Assembly (NCBI GenBank): GCA_946811695.1
Contig: OX328124.1
Coordinates: 93,525,176-93,589,175 of the forward strand
Source of the DNA: Gonocerus acuteangulatus
Lineage: Eukaryota > Arthropoda > Insecta > Hemiptera > Coreidae
Length of the DNA stretch: 64,000 nucleotides
Direction: 5' to 3'
In this document: piece by piece, positions 20,861-33,408 of the stretch
Position numbering within the stretch: position 1 is the first letter of the stretch
Layout: each line of letters begins with the position of its first letter
Notes under the pieces: model-generated
Seen by the model: only the letters and a program-made list of their open reading frames with translations
The model's database searches: none
What the model was told of the DNA's origin: nothing
Position numbers and translations under genes: made by a program

Positions 20861-20917
<57 letters not shown>
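20861..20917 (+). repeat. 57-base poly(A) tract
   Basis: An uninterrupted A run. The sequence before it does not match the SINE hairpin tail, so its source (retroposed copy or simple expansion) is undetermined. Confidence 0.9.
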
Positions 20918-20921
<4 letters not shown>

Positions 20922-21500
20922 ATTTCTTTTCTAAGCTTTTCAAATGACACTAGGGATATGAACGGAACCGCGCTAAGATGATGCAGTTCCTGCGAGTTGG
21001 ACTTTTTTGATAATACGAATATTTGTGTTAATTTTCAATCCTTAATACTCTACTGAATATTTAGATGTTTTTGATGTATCAGAAAAGGAAGAGTAGAGAA
21101 AATATTCACACTAATAAATATAATACAGTTTTTAAGTTCCAATCCAATCCAATACTTTTCCTTTCTGAATATTTAGATGTTATCGGGGACAACTATCGAA
21201 GTTATGTGGAATTTTTCACCGACACCATCCTATCAGGTATAATATAAGTAAAATAACTGGCCTGGGTAATTAAAAAAAAAATTACTTCTTATAACAACCA
21301 AACTATCGATGCTAACAGACGACAAGATCAGCTAAATCGAAACCTTCCTCTCAGAATTAGGAGGAGGCTGTCCTGAAATCAGCATTATTACCTAGACTAT
21401 AATTTATTATTGCTTTTGGCTAGGTTGTTTATTTATTTATTAAAGCCTCTGTGACCGCGTATGATGTCATGAATCATGAAAAATATCTTGTTCTTTTTCT
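20918..21500. other. No recognised feature
   Basis: AT-rich. Near 20956-21010 lies ATGAACGGAACCGCGCTAAG with TGCAGTTCCTGCGAGTTGG, which recurs inverted and diverged near 39724-39768, so a minor repeat family may exist. Confidence 0.4.
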
Positions 21501-21502
21501 CT

Positions 21503-21600
21503 ATTTTTTTTTTATTTTTTTTTGTGTTTTAAGGCAGTTCAACCACTAGGGTCATGGATGCCTATGTATATGCGCGCAATTGAAAATTAATTGACGTAAA
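21503..21600 (-). mobile_element. SINE tail, CCATGACC hairpin variant (old copy)
   Basis: Minus strand: AGGCA (21536-21532 complement) pairs with TGCCT across CCATGACCCTAGTGG, followed by TAAAACAC and an interrupted A tail. It matches the copy at 36551-36662. No head and no clear target duplication. Confidence 0.65.
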
Positions 21601-21807
21601 GATGTAAAAGAGTATATTATTTGAATCATATATTTAGATTAATCATATACTTAATATTTAATCAATCATTTAATTAGTCAATGAATATATTTTTATTTTA
21701 GGGAAAAAAAAACTGTTAAATAGTCAGAATAAAATAAGATAATAAAGGGAAAAAATTCTTAAAAATGTGGTGTAAATGTAAACACGTGGGATGGCACACT
21801 CACAAAC

Positions 21808-21810
<3 letters not shown>

Positions 21811-21870
<60 letters not shown>

Positions 21871-21905
21871 CACGCGCGCACATACATTCCCGCACACACG
21901 CGCGC
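21811..21905. repeat. (CA)n with CGCG variants
   Basis: A CA run of about 50 bases followed by CGCGCG-bearing degenerate units. It lies just downstream (minus strand) of the LINE's last codon and may be the LINE's simple-repeat tail. Confidence 0.9.
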
Positions 21906-21953
21906 GTAAGTGTATTTTCTAGATCTACTTCTCCTTATAGATTTAATTGTTAT

Positions 21954-24900
21954 TTATATTTTTGTGATCAGATCTGTAGCCCTGAGGAATCTCAATGTTC
22001 TCTGACACAATTCATGGTCGTCTCCAAGTATATCAAAGAGAGTACCATGAATGTCCAGTTGATTTCGAATCTCTTCGTATGCTCTACAGTCCGTGAAAAT
22101 ATGTTTAATTGTTAGATCTTCACCACATACTGTACATTCAGGCCTTTCTTCCCGCCTGAATAAATAAGAATGGGTGAGATTAGTATGACCAATTCGCACT
22201 CTCGACAGAACCACCTCATCCCGCCTGCTGCCTTGGGATGAGGTTTTCCATGCCGAGGTAGTGGATTTTATCTCTCTTAATTTGTTGTCTCTTTTCTATT
22301 CCATTCATATTGCCACATTGAGTGAATATAATATTTTAAATGGGCAACAGCATCCGACTGTAGGATGTGCGAGTAAGGAATGTCATCTTTAATTGCTTTT
22401 TTTGCTGCTAAATCCGCTTTATCGCTGCCGCTTATGTTATAGTGGCTCGGAATCCAGCAGAAAGTGACGTGTCGATTTCTTTTGTAATGAAAATCTATTC
22501 CCTCAATAAGGTCTGAAATGATCGCATTGCGGGAATAGAAGTTTTGTATTGAAAGGAGAGAAGACAGAGAGTCTGTGTATATCACTAGGTTATTAGTATT
22601 ATGATTTAAACTATTTACTGCTTTGCTTAATGCAAGTAGCTCTGCTGTATAAATGGAACTAAGATTTGGTAGAGATAGCATCTGTATTCTGGCATTATCC
22701 ACCATCGCACATCCTACGCCATCATGAGTTTTGGAACCATCTGTGTATATCTCTGTTGCTCCAAGATACTTCAATCTGATTCTTTTGAATTCAGCCTGAA
22801 ATATCGTAGGAGCGGTATCTCTTTTGATGTATCTAGTAAGTGAGAGATCGATTTTAGGAGTGTGAAGAGTCCAAGGTTCGAGATTTGGAAATGCCAGTTG
22901 ATGAAGTTTGCTTAGATCGAAATCCACATTGGACAGCTATCTTATGGATCTATGTATAAATTGGTTGCTGTTAGCAAGGTTGTTATCATTAAAATATATG
23001 TTTCTGAAATTGTGGTTTAAAGGGTGATACGGAGATGTAATTATTTTTACGAAGTAAGATAAGGCCAGATAATCCCTTCGATACTGCAAAGGGGGCTCAC
23101 CGGCATCTACCAATATACTATCTACGGGGCTTGTCCGAAAAGCACCCGTTGCTATTCTCAGACCAGAATTATGAATACTGTCTATTATTTTTAAGGTTCT
23201 GGCACTGGCCGATCCATAAGCTACACATCCATAGTCCAATTTCGATCTAATCAAACTTCTATAAAGCATTATCATACTCTTACGATCGGCTCCCCATTTA
23301 GTGTTGCTTAGAACTTTTAAAAAATTCAAAGAATTTGAGCATTTCTTTTTTAATTCTTTTAAATACGGTGTCCATGAAAGTGTGTAGTTGAAGGTTAGAC
23401 CTAAGAACCGAACTTCAGGTTGAATCTGGATTTCCGCCCCATCTATATTAAGTGGAGGCACCTCCAAAATCCTACGTCGGCTAAAAAGAACCCCCACTGA
23501 CTTGCTTATTGATATTTTAAAACCATTGTCATCAAGCCACGTAGAAACATTGCAAAGGGCTCTTTGCACTTCGGTAAAACAGGAAGCCACACTTTCATGA
23601 GCACAGTATATTGTTAAATCATCAGCATACAACATTCCGAAAACCGGAGCGTGTATCTGATTGAGGACCTCGTTTATGGCAACGCAGAATAGTGTTGCAC
23701 TCAAGACACTGCCCTGTGGAACACCATTCTGCTGAACAAAAATATCAGAAAACGTTGAACCGCATCTTACATAGAAAGGTCGGTTATTTAAAAAATTTTG
23801 AACGAACTTCAGCATGTGACCGTCAATCCCGTTCCTTGTGAGTGAGTTTATAATATGCCGCCTCCAAGTGCGATCAAAAGCACTTTCTACATCAACAAAA
23901 ACCGCTAAGAGTCTCATTTTAGCTTTAAAAGCGTTATGAATAGCATTTTCAAGGCCCACTAAGTTATCTATAGTACTCCTGTTCTCACTAAATCCCCTCT
24001 GCCAAGGATGGAGTAAACTATGTGTTTCCAAGTACCATTGAAGTCTTTTAACCACAAGTCTCTCCAATAGTTTGCAGAGTGAAGATGTGAGAGATACTGG
24101 ACGATAACTAATGACTTTGTCTGCTGGCTTATTAGTTTTCAAAACTGGGACAATAATGGCAAGACTCCAATCGTTCGGAAATTCACCTTGTGAATAGATA
24201 CGGTTGAAGACTCTTAAAATAATCATTTTACTTTGCATGGATAAATTTTTAATCATAGTAGTGCATATTTGATCAATGCCGGGCGCAGTTTCTTTGCGGG
24301 AATTTAAAGCCAAGTTGAATTCATTGATTGTAAAAGAAATGTTAAGCGGATTATTTGGTTCATAATTAATTATTAATGGTTTTGCCTCTTCATAATTTTT
24401 AATTCGTAAAAATTCCTCACAGTAATGCATCGATGATGAGTTGTTTTGAAAATAATTGCCGAAAGTTTTGCTATTGAGTGAGGTTCTGTATACTGATTGT
24501 TATCGTGATTTATTTTATTTATTGATTTTGACAAGCTGCGCCCTTCAATCTTTCGAATAGTTTCCCAGACTTGGGATGGAGGAGTACTTGTATTTATTTT
24601 TGATACGAAGTCTTGCCATGATTTTCCCTTATTTTGTTTAATAATAAACCTAGCGTGGGTCCTGGCACGCTTGTAAGCCTCAAGAGAGTCTGAACAAGGC
24701 CTTGAATTAAATCTACGGAGGGCCTTTTTCCTGTTTTTAACTGCAGTTTCACAGTCTTTTGACCACCATGGAACAAGAGCCTTTTTTGGGCAAGGTTTGG
24801 TTTTGGGTATTGATTGGTTGGCCGAATCAATTATCAGTTTATTAATCGATTGGATAACAGTATTGATATCAGGATGATCAATATTTATTTTCGTGAGATC

Positions 24901-25623
24901 AGCTAGATCCTGAAATAGCTGCCAATTAGCTTCTTTCAGCTTCCATCTAGGGCAGGGATAGGATTGTGGAACTCTGTCAACTGTCTCTATTGTAATAGGG
25001 AAGTGATCACTGCCATAACTATCCTCCGACACTGTCCACGTGAAACGAGGAGAGAGCCGGGGAACAGTTATGGATAAATCAATGCTAGATAGTGTGCCTG
25101 AGGAAAAGCAAATATGTGTAGGAGATGGAGAGTTAAGGAAGGAAAGAGTATTTTCCTCCAAAAACTGTTCGACAATCCTGCCCCTGTGGTCCAAATTAGT
25201 ACTACCCCAGCTGGGGCTATGGGAGTTTGCATCAGTGAGAATTAAACAAGGCTGAGGTAATTGATTGTAAAGATTGTTAAGATCGTCTGTAGTGAAATTT
25301 AAACTTGGAGGAAGATATAAGGAGCACAGAGTAAATTCAAAAGGCTGATGAATACGGATAGCAAATGCCTGCAAATGGGTGCCCAAAGCAACATCAGAAT
25401 ATGGAATATTATTAGATATTACAATGCACACACCTCCGCAAGCAATCAGTCCGGTAAAATCTTTCCGAATTATATTAAAATTTTTAAATGTAAAATCTTC
25501 ATTAGGTTTGAGATGTGTCTCTTGTATGCACGCTATGTCAAAGGCTACATCACGTAGCAGTAATAACAGATCATTTCTGTGAAATTTAATACCATTTATA
25601 TTCCACTGAGCCATGACTACCAT
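21954..25623 (-). pseudogene. I-clade LINE ORF2: endonuclease, reverse transcriptase, RNase H, zinc finger
   Basis: About 1,220 codons, full length for the clade. Endonuclease (ATG at 25623): WNING, IQETHL, TDANSHSPSWGS and SDHFPI supply the APE-type catalytic residues. Reverse transcriptase: SYRPVSLTS, FVDVESAFD, GVPQGSVLSA and the catalytic YADD. RNase H: TDGSKTHDG, AELLAL, YTDS and a final SGSDKAD. C-terminus: CTVCGEDLTIKHIFTDC, a CX2CX8HX4C-type finger. Three lesions: loss of one base in a T4 run at 24466-24469 (endonuclease to RT), a TAG at 22937-22939 (RT to RNase H, same frame either side), and one base lost at about 22280-22300 (RNase H to finger). Otherwise conserved, so a fairly recent copy, but inactive as read. 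Indels in homopolymers could also be assembly errors. Confidence 0.95.
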
Positions 25624-25810
25624 TTGATTATCTCGAAAAATATTTATATTTGATTTTGAGGTTATATATGTGAGTATATTTTTTAAGTTTATATAAATTT
25701 AAAAAAATAAGAAAAAAAGAAAAATAAATAAATAAAAAAGTATAAATTAACATTAATAATATAATATTGTTAATGTTATATATTAGTGGTATATTATCTA
25801 GTATTACTAT
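25624..25810 (-). other. Intergenic spacer between LINE ORF1 and ORF2
   Basis: About 190 bases, very AT-rich, including a TATTAATGTTAAT-type palindrome near 25751-25780. No internal frame. ORF1 and ORF2 do not overlap. Confidence 0.8.
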
Positions 25811-27053
25811 TTATGACTGTTTCTGTGGGCGTCCTCTAGTATAAGGACGGCCTTTAGGCGGGTTCAAAATTTCATTTTTTGAAGTGTGTTGGGTGTTTGC
25901 AGATTTTTCATTTTTAGTTTTTTCAGATATTTCGGGAGATTTCTGGAGTGAATTTGAAATTTTTGTGTTAAAATCTGGAGGACTATTAGGTTTGTTTGCC
26001 TTAAGATTATTATTTGCTGTCGAAGTTTCGCGCCTTTTATCAGACATAGGACTGGAATCACTCTCACAGGCAGATACTTCTGGTACCATGTTCTCTTTCA
26101 TTGCTTGTTCCATCTTTTCCATTTTATTTACTAAAAATTCAATAGTATTAGTTAGTTTCTCTACCTGTGAAAGTAAGGAGTCCCTGCCAGATGGCGCTGC
26201 AGCTACCTCAGCAAATGCTTGTGTTTGAAAGTGCTTAGGAGGTTCGTTACGGCTTAAAATATTATCAGCTTGTCTATAGGACAGCTTTTCTTTAACTCTT
26301 AATTCCTCTATTTTCCATTCCTTTCTATAAGTTTCACACTTGCTAGACCAGGAAGGATGAGGGCCATTACAATTTATACATTTCATTTCAGAAACACACT
26401 GTCCTTCATGTTTACTTTGACTACATTTACCACACAGCAGATTTTTGCAATTCACACGAGAATGTCGAAATGAATAGCAATGAAAACACTGTAATGGTTT
26501 AATGTATGCTCTCACTTTAATGGAAACAAAGTCCAAGGTAATTCGTGGCGGTAATTCTGGCTTTTCGAATAAAATAATAAAAGAATTAGTGGCTGATTTG
26601 TTGTTATTTATTGTTCTATAAATGCGTTTTACACTTACAACGCCCTGAGATGTCAATTCACTTTTTAATTCATCATCAGTACAATTTTGGAATTGTTAAC
26701 AGGTAATTATGCCTTTTGAGAAATTTAAGAACTTATGATTTGATAATTTTATATCATATCCCTCAAATGTTTTTACATTATTGATATTAAAATAACCTTT
26801 TTCACAACTTATTTCAAGAAGGATACTTCCATTCTTCTGAAATGATACTTAAGTAAGTGGAGCATAAGATTTAATAAAGCGGCACACCTTAAATGGGCTG
26901 AAATTTTTAAATGATTTACTGTCCTTGCCGATGAGATCCATAATTAAAAACTTCTTAACCCATTTTTTTTCGTGATTTATTCCGATTTATATCATCTGAA
27001 TAGAGATTACGATCAGGAGGCTCTGGATCAGGAGGCAATTTGGCCTTTATCAT
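25811..27053 (-). pseudogene. I-clade LINE ORF1 (gag-like, three zinc knuckles), broken
   Basis: Nucleic-acid-binding protein of the LINE, about 414 codons when read through its breaks. The start ATG is the complement of 27051-27053, giving a proline-rich MIKAKLPPDPEPPDRN opening. Knuckles in order: CFHCYSFRHSRVNC (CX2CX4HX4C), CGKCSQSKHEGQC and CINCNGPHPSWSSKC. A basic, Ser/Asn-rich tail follows. Lesions: an extra base in the A8 run at 26963-26970, TAA at 26849-26851, and TAA at 26696-26698. Conserved LINE ORF1 phrases (FSPFKV, LNFSKG) lie between the breaks in one frame, which shows they belong to one gene. The intact part alone (25811-26656) would look like a 281-residue protein, but that start is only a TTG. 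Confidence 0.9.
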
Positions 27054-27250
27054 TTCTAAACTCTCCAGTGTAAACAAACCAAATCACAACAACAAATAAC
27101 CAGGCAAGGTAGGTTATGGGAGTAACGATTCTAACCGAGCCGTTCCTGAACGATCTCCCTCTTAATGGAGGTTAGCTTTACTTTAAGGTTAGTCACTCCA
27201 CTAGCCAGATATAATCATCAATATCTCCACTAATATATCACTAATCATAA
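27054..27250 (-). other. Probable LINE 5' untranslated region
   Basis: Sequence upstream of ORF1 with a GC content higher than the flanks (GAACGGCTCGGTTAGAATCG on the minus strand). The true 5' border and target duplication were not found. Confidence 0.5.
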
Positions 27251-30199
27251 AACATCATTAAATGTGGTATCAGCAGATATTAATGAACAACTTTCACACG
27301 TTATTAACACAATGGTCTATGAAAATCCCTTAATAAAGCAATTATTTAAGCACTGGCTGTAAACAACGTGTTTCCCCTGGTGAAGCCCAATCCAAAGAGG
27401 ATTGCGCTTCTCTATTTTTGTTTGTGCAACATTTTGTAGGTAATCAACTTGGAAGACAAATCAAGAATTTTTGGTATAATATTTAAAACAGATGTAGTCA
27501 TTAAGCGGTTACGAATCTCGTTGAGATATTTTTATGCAATAGGATGTATTTTAAGAAATGTTAGACAAGTGCTGATTAAAACCCACAAAAAAAAAGATTG
27601 ATCAATGTATTAGCAAATCATTTGCTGATAACAGTTCTAACAATTTTTGGGTCCTAAATATCTTCATAATCTTTATCAAATGATAAAAATAAATGATAAT
27701 CTTTTCATTTAGTCTGATCTGTAGTTCAAATACAAAAGTACTCCAGATAGAGCCCCGGACTGTGGACCTGGCGATTCCGCCATGTCTTTCTGGTCCTCCG
27801 TTCATCTTGAATGTTTAGAGAAGATGGTTACCATCCAATTACACCGATTTGACAATTGAATAAAAGAACGGCTAAATTTACTCACCGATAAGCTAATATT
27901 GCAAAAAGTTTACAATAAACAAATGTTAGTGCTGAGGATCAAATTCTTTAACCCATTGACTAAAATAGTTTAAGTAGATACCATGATGTTTTCGCATCCA
28001 ATACACACCTGATTATATTTATCTACTACATGAAAAAAGACATAAACATATTTCATGGATTACTGTCCAGCAGGGAGAAAATGAAGTGTGCATTGATAAA
28101 ACCGAAGGTCATAAATGACTGGTTCAGGTTATAAAGCCATGCATTATTTATGACCAGACTGGCCCTTAATATCGGCTGGGAGGTTTTCTGCCTCTTCATC
28201 ACCAGTCCAATTGATGATATCCTAGTATCATCATAAACAGGGCCATCCCCAAGTTTACGCTTTTCTTTATAGACTATACTTTCCACTTATGAATTATAAA
28301 GGACTTTTACATTGTACTGGGATAATTTTATCTACAAACCCTTCTTCTATCTTATGGTTTGAAGTGCTCACTCTACAATGAAATTCTAGAATTTTTACTC
28401 TAGATTTTAAAATCATGGAACAGAAATTCCTAATACTTTGATCTCTAAGAAAGAGAAGTTTAAATTATTCATGGGAATATTTCTGTTTAATGGGTTCCAA
28501 AATATTACGAAAAATATCTACAAGGTTATCTTTACCTGCGATTTAGCTTATCAATTAGATTTCGGTTTGCAATGTCAAGCCTAGTTATAAAATCTAAAAG
28601 TCTCGAAATATCATTGTATTACTTAAACGTTTTGTTGTATTCCTTTTTTTAATTGTCTATTTTTCCACAGTTCTATATTTCATCGCATATTTTTGCCTCT
28701 TTGAGTAAGGGTAACATTTTTTCCACCTTTGACGAGTCGTCTTCTAGGGCTTTTGAAGTTGCAGATGGTATATTTATGGAGCAACGTTTTATAGGCACGA
28801 TATTCATTGAAAATGTTTTCAATAGTCATGATTGTCTTACATTTTGGATACTCCTCTTTTTACATCACAGATCAACGAGTTAACCTTGAGTGACCAATCC
28901 GAAGTAGATTGGCAACAACCTATTTTTCATGGCAAGAGATCTCCTTTAATAGCAAGATATTCGACGCACAAACGACCCCACCTGACCGTATATTGGCAAT
29001 ACTCGATTGTATTGACTCCTGTTATTCAACTTCTGCGCGTACTTTGGCCTCAGTATTTCCCAGCCACACACAAAACAAACGGTATTTCTCGTAATAGCAG
29101 GATATTTTCATTGATAAACTCATTTTATTGTTAAAAAAATTATTTAGTCTTTAATGTTAACAAAAATTGTATAACCTTCAATGGAAAACGACTTTTGCAT
29201 TAAAAATTGTATGCACACATTTTAAACTATAGTCAATAAATATTACTTTCTCTTTATGATAATAACTTTTTTAATATATATGTTCTTTTTTTTAGTCAGT
29301 TATTAGCAACCTAAAAGATTAATAATAATTGGTTGTCTGTAAAAGGGCATGGCTTGTCGATCCCTCCCAAATCATTTTTTTAATACGGATGTAACAAGTT
29401 TAGGACGAAACATTCCATTTATACTAATGAGTATTTACAGCTACTTGAATATTGAAGAGAAGAAAAGATTTAGTTATAAATAAATGTTAACCGGATCGTA
29501 TGATCATGCGTTTTATATTTAAAACACAAACAATCATTATTTTAGAAAAATAATAGTTGGGTAATCTCAGAATATTTTTTTAATTTTTGTTTATTTTTGA
29601 AATTACGATTATTTAATTTCTATATAGCAGCTTTGCTTCCCCTCAAAATTATGGGAAGGCTCAAAAATTTCTCAAAATAATCACTTTATTGGAAACTTTG
29701 TTTTTTCTATTTTTATATCAGGTAAGGTATTAAAAATTTGATCTTATTTCAATCAAATATTACTTTACTGCTGCATTCCTTATTTTTTCTGCAATAAACT
29801 TGGAACTTTATTGACTGCTTATAGTTTAACAAACAAATTCAAATTCTTTAAAAAAGCATACCATAAAAATGAGGCTCCGAAGACAAATCTATCAACATGG
29901 CCATATATTTCCTTGTACATTCTTAATTGATAGCCACTTAAAAATAGTCATTAATTGTATCGTGTTATCAGAAAATAATTGATAATTAAATTAAAGGAAT
30001 GCGAACACAACAAATTTAGAGATAACAATTCTTCATGGTATAGCTAAATGTCATTGTTGATATCATCCAAGGGTAGGTCAGTTTTTGACCGATACTGACT
30101 TCTTTCTTATCTACAATTTGGTATCAATATTCCAGTTGACCAAGGAAAGGAAGGAAGGAATAGTCCCATCATTGAGACACTATCAACTATTTTCATCAA
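27251..30199. other. About 2.9 kb without recognised features
   Basis: AT-rich. Open frames up to about 100 codons (28832-29134 plus) show no known domain, splice-like continuity or repeat match within the window. Confidence 0.35.
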
Positions 30200-30487
30200 C
30201 TATTGTCTTTTGAGTCGCCTCAATGGAGAGAGTGGGTTGGTGACGCTTGATAGGAAGAGGACTTCAGGATTTTGAAGATTGAAAAGTTTATGATGGAAAC
30301 GTTGGAATCTGGATAATAAAAAATCTTTAACGAGTGGGATATTGAGGTCTTTATGGAGGTTGAGGTTGGAAACGTAGAAGGGAGCATTGCCTATTAAGCG
30401 TAATGTAATGTAAATATTAAGACAATAAGCCAAGTTAATGCAATTTAATAACATATATAAAATGTAAGTTGTACTTCGCCATGACAC
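30200..30487 (-). pseudogene. Jockey-type LINE reverse transcriptase, C-terminal remnant
   Basis: The frame ends ...NAPFYVSNLNLHKDLNIP, then RFQRFHHKLFN, LLSPLRR-like and a terminal LKRQ. This is the conserved end of Jockey-clade reverse transcriptases (NAPWYVSN, LHxDL, then RRLKR). Upstream codons degrade quickly, so only the last 70 or so residues survive. Confidence 0.75.
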
Positions 30488-31239
30488 GGAACACTAACAG
30501 AATAAAATAACGGGCCCGCAAGCTTTCGGGGTTTAGCACATTTCCTTCCTTCCTCCAAACGACGGAAAAGCACTGAGGCAATCCAAAAATGCAGACTGAA
30601 AAATTTCACTTTTCAGAACCCATACCCTCGAAAATAATTTGGGGTCAAATATGTCTAATAGACATTGTCTATTTGTATATTTGTCTGTTCGCTCTGATCC
30701 GATTCTGATGAAATTTGGTACTAAAACACCTTGAATGATACAAATATCAATTCTTCAACCAACAGGATCCGCACACCGGAACACTGGTTTATTTCATTTT
30801 TTAAATGATAGTGTTACGTTCATTTGGTTCTAGGTACATCTTTATAGGTAATTCGACTTGGCAACTAACAGTATGATAACGGAATTCCCGCAAGTTGGTC
30901 TTAGTCTCGATTAATTTAACGATGAGCAATCTCACAGAATTTGACCAATTTAAATATCTCTAAGAAATGTATAGTTTTACCTTTCATCTGATTCATTTTT
31001 CCTTATTATTTTGCAATATTAAATTCCAGAAGCTAGTTAGTTTTTCTAATCATTTGGCCGCAGATTTTCTATTTCCTCAATAGTGAGCTTAGTTCTAATA
31101 AAGGAGACAGTAACGAGTTGTGTGTCAAGTAGTGGTGAACTAGGAAAACTACTAGAATAGCAAGAAAAAGCCCCTGTGTAGTGCAAGAATTCAGTTTTTT
31201 GAGAAAATGTAGCGCCTTTGTCAGCCCACACAAGAGCGA
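30488..31239. other. No recognised feature
   Basis: Contains GTCTGTTCGCTCTGATCCGA and ATGAAATTTGGTAC, phrases also found near 18389-18440, so part is a dispersed repeat. No gene. Confidence 0.4.
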
Positions 31240-31540
31240 GAGTATCATGAGAAGAGCGTAATTTTGGCCCGCGCCAGCGCGAGAACACCTGTGTCAGCCT
31301 AAGCCAGCGCGGGAGCAGCTTGGGAAGAGCACCATTGTCAGCCTACGCCAGTACGGGAGTAGCTAGTGGATACCGTATTTTTCGCCCTGCGCCAGTGTGG
31401 GGTCAGGGTGGGGAGTCCGTCTTTGTCAGGCCGCAACATTGTTGGAGTAGCGTGGGAAGAGCACCATTGTCAGCCTACGCCAGAATCGAGGGAAGAGCCG
31501 TTTTATGTCGGCACGCGCCAGTGCGAGAGCAGTGGCGAAT
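31240..31540. repeat. GC-rich minisatellite, degenerate 45-65 bp unit
   Basis: Recurring TGTCAGCCTACGCCAG, GCGGGAGCAGC and TGGGAAGAGCACCATTGTC, about five or six imperfect units. It is clearly more GC-rich than its flanks. The 75-codon plus frame inside it is repeat-derived. Confidence 0.75.
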
Positions 31541-32090
31541 AGCTTAATGTTTTGATTATTCTGTCTTCAACTAAATAAAAATGAAAGTTATTTAAAATCT
31601 TGTTTTTCTTCATCACAGAAACTTGCTTGGAATGCTTAATATTCTCCATGTTTTTCCATTATTTAAAATATTTTATTCAATAGTATTTTTTCTCATTTAA
31701 TTATTTTTAGGCTACTTTCTTTTTAAAAAAATATGATATCTTCTTTGATCTAGGTTTAAACATCTTAAAGAAACACTCCCTCCTATCGATATGAAGGAAG
31801 AGTAACAAACTTTTACAGGAATTTCCATCATACTACATGTCTCTTTATTTACACCCATCAAAAGTTTAATACGTGAGTGTTATTTTGAGCTAACAAAGTG
31901 AAACTTATACCTCATGTTTACCTATGAAATAAGGCAATTACAGTTTGCAAGTGAGTTCCCTGATCAAAGGAGCACAGGATTAGATCTTTGAGGTTGCAAT
32001 AATAAAATATATGCCTTCCGCACGGCTTCGCTTTCAGAATATAACGCTTGAGCTAGAGGATAAGATAAACACAAAGTTAATTCAAATATT

Positions 32091-32095
<5 letters not shown>
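31541..32095. other. No recognised feature
   Basis: AT-rich, nothing supportable. Confidence 0.35.

Positions 32096-32129
<34 letters not shown>
32096..32129. repeat. (CT)n microsatellite
   Basis: About 17 CT units. Confidence 0.95.
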
Positions 32130-32132
<3 letters not shown>

Positions 32133-32349
32133 AAGGAGAAAGAATGTATACTTCAGCTACAGCATAAATTATCTCATATTTTGGCTTACCTCGTTGCCTT
32201 TTCGGTTATATAACCTCTTCAAAATCTCTTATTTTCATTTTAATTAAGTTATTTTAATAAAAACATTGGGTCTCTTTTTTAGAGAACAAAATTAAGTATT
32301 ATGCAATATTCAATGCGTAAAATAATTCCTATATTTATTTTCAGTGTCG

Positions 32350-32755
32350 AAAGAGACATCACATTCACAAAAAACTACAAGAAGCTCACACACGACTGTT
32401 ACAAATTTATACATTAATAAACAAAAAAACTTTTCTAAAATACGCCTGTGGTACAGTAATATACAAATCACCAGTACTACCCATACTAATTTACGCATGT
32501 CCAATTGGGACCAGTGACACTTACATAAAACGTCAACATACTTTTCAGATACCTGGAATAGTGTCCAATGCTCCTTGGTTCGTATGGAACGGCTGGATCC
32601 ACAGAGAATTGGAGGTTGATCCATTTTTCACTCACATGGAAAAGCTAGTGCGAAAATACCACCAAACTCTTCCATACTCCAGCAGTGCCGTCTTTTATAA
32701 GCAAGGACAAATCAAATTATCTGGAGTAAAAACAAACTTTACCAGGATATTTTAA
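32350..32755 (+). pseudogene. Jockey-type LINE reverse transcriptase C-terminal remnant
   Basis: Translation gives RLLQIYTLINKKTFL..., SPVLPILIYACPIGTS, IKRQHTFQI and SNAPWFVWNGWIHRELEVD, then a stop at 32753-32755. The order (LxPILxYAxPxW, then QxxxLRxI, then NAPWxVxN and a hydrophobic-Arg-Glu/Asp-Leu) is that of Jockey-clade elements. The conserved W and R positions are altered (CPIG for xxWG), indicating decay. The catalytic part is missing. Confidence 0.72.
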
Positions 32756-33171
32756 ATCTTTAAGAAAGAAAAAAAAATCATGTTTGTTGTGCATAAAACG
32801 TTTGCATTTGTCCAAATAAAACTGTTTGTTTATATTTTTTTAAAGATGTAGATATAACGTCAATTTTTTAAAATTTGTTTAATTAATAAAATGTTAAAAA
32901 TATTTGATAAAAGAAATAACCAAAATCGTCACTTGTACATCAAAAACTACAATACAAAGAGTAGGCGCGCGAAGTACAGCGTGCCCTACCAGTGTTATGC
33001 TCACACGAGACAAGGGTCAGCACGAAGGGTTCTCTGGGTCAAGGTCAAGAAGGATTGTAGGAGGAGTAGGGGAAGTATTCGGGGAAAGAACCCCTCGGTC
33101 CGGTAGATGGTAGACCAGTAGATCTAGGCATTTTGACAGGTTTCACAGTCAGAAAACGGGGCCTGGGGAAC

Positions 33172-33408
33172 TCAGTATCTTAGTGCCTCTGATCGAACCC
33201 ATTCTTGGAACCATTTATTTTTTAGTGGTAGTTTCACGGCTGCTATTACATCTGTAACAGGAACTTGAGAGCAGAATTGCCCTTCTTTTGCTGATTTGTC
33301 AACTTTTACGTTTTCATTTATTCCACAATGTCCCGGAATACATATAAACAGAGTTTTTATGTTATTTCTTTGGAACTCGTTTATTTTGTTTAGTATATCT
33401 ATAATCAT
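33172..33408 (-). pseudogene. LINE RNase H domain remnant
   Basis: The frame contains IKTLFICIPGHCGINENVKV followed by DKSAKEG. It matches the last RNase H block of I-clade LINEs (WIPGHxGIxGNExxDxxAK); here Trp is Cys and the Gly-Asn-Glu is INEN. It is unrelated in sequence to the RNase H of the full LINE at 22 kb, so it is a different family. Confidence 0.72.

Noticed and set aside
24594..24830. 78-codon minus frame and several plus-strand frames across 25.0-26.2 kb
   Set aside because: Shadows of the LINE ORF1/ORF2 coding sequence in other frames.
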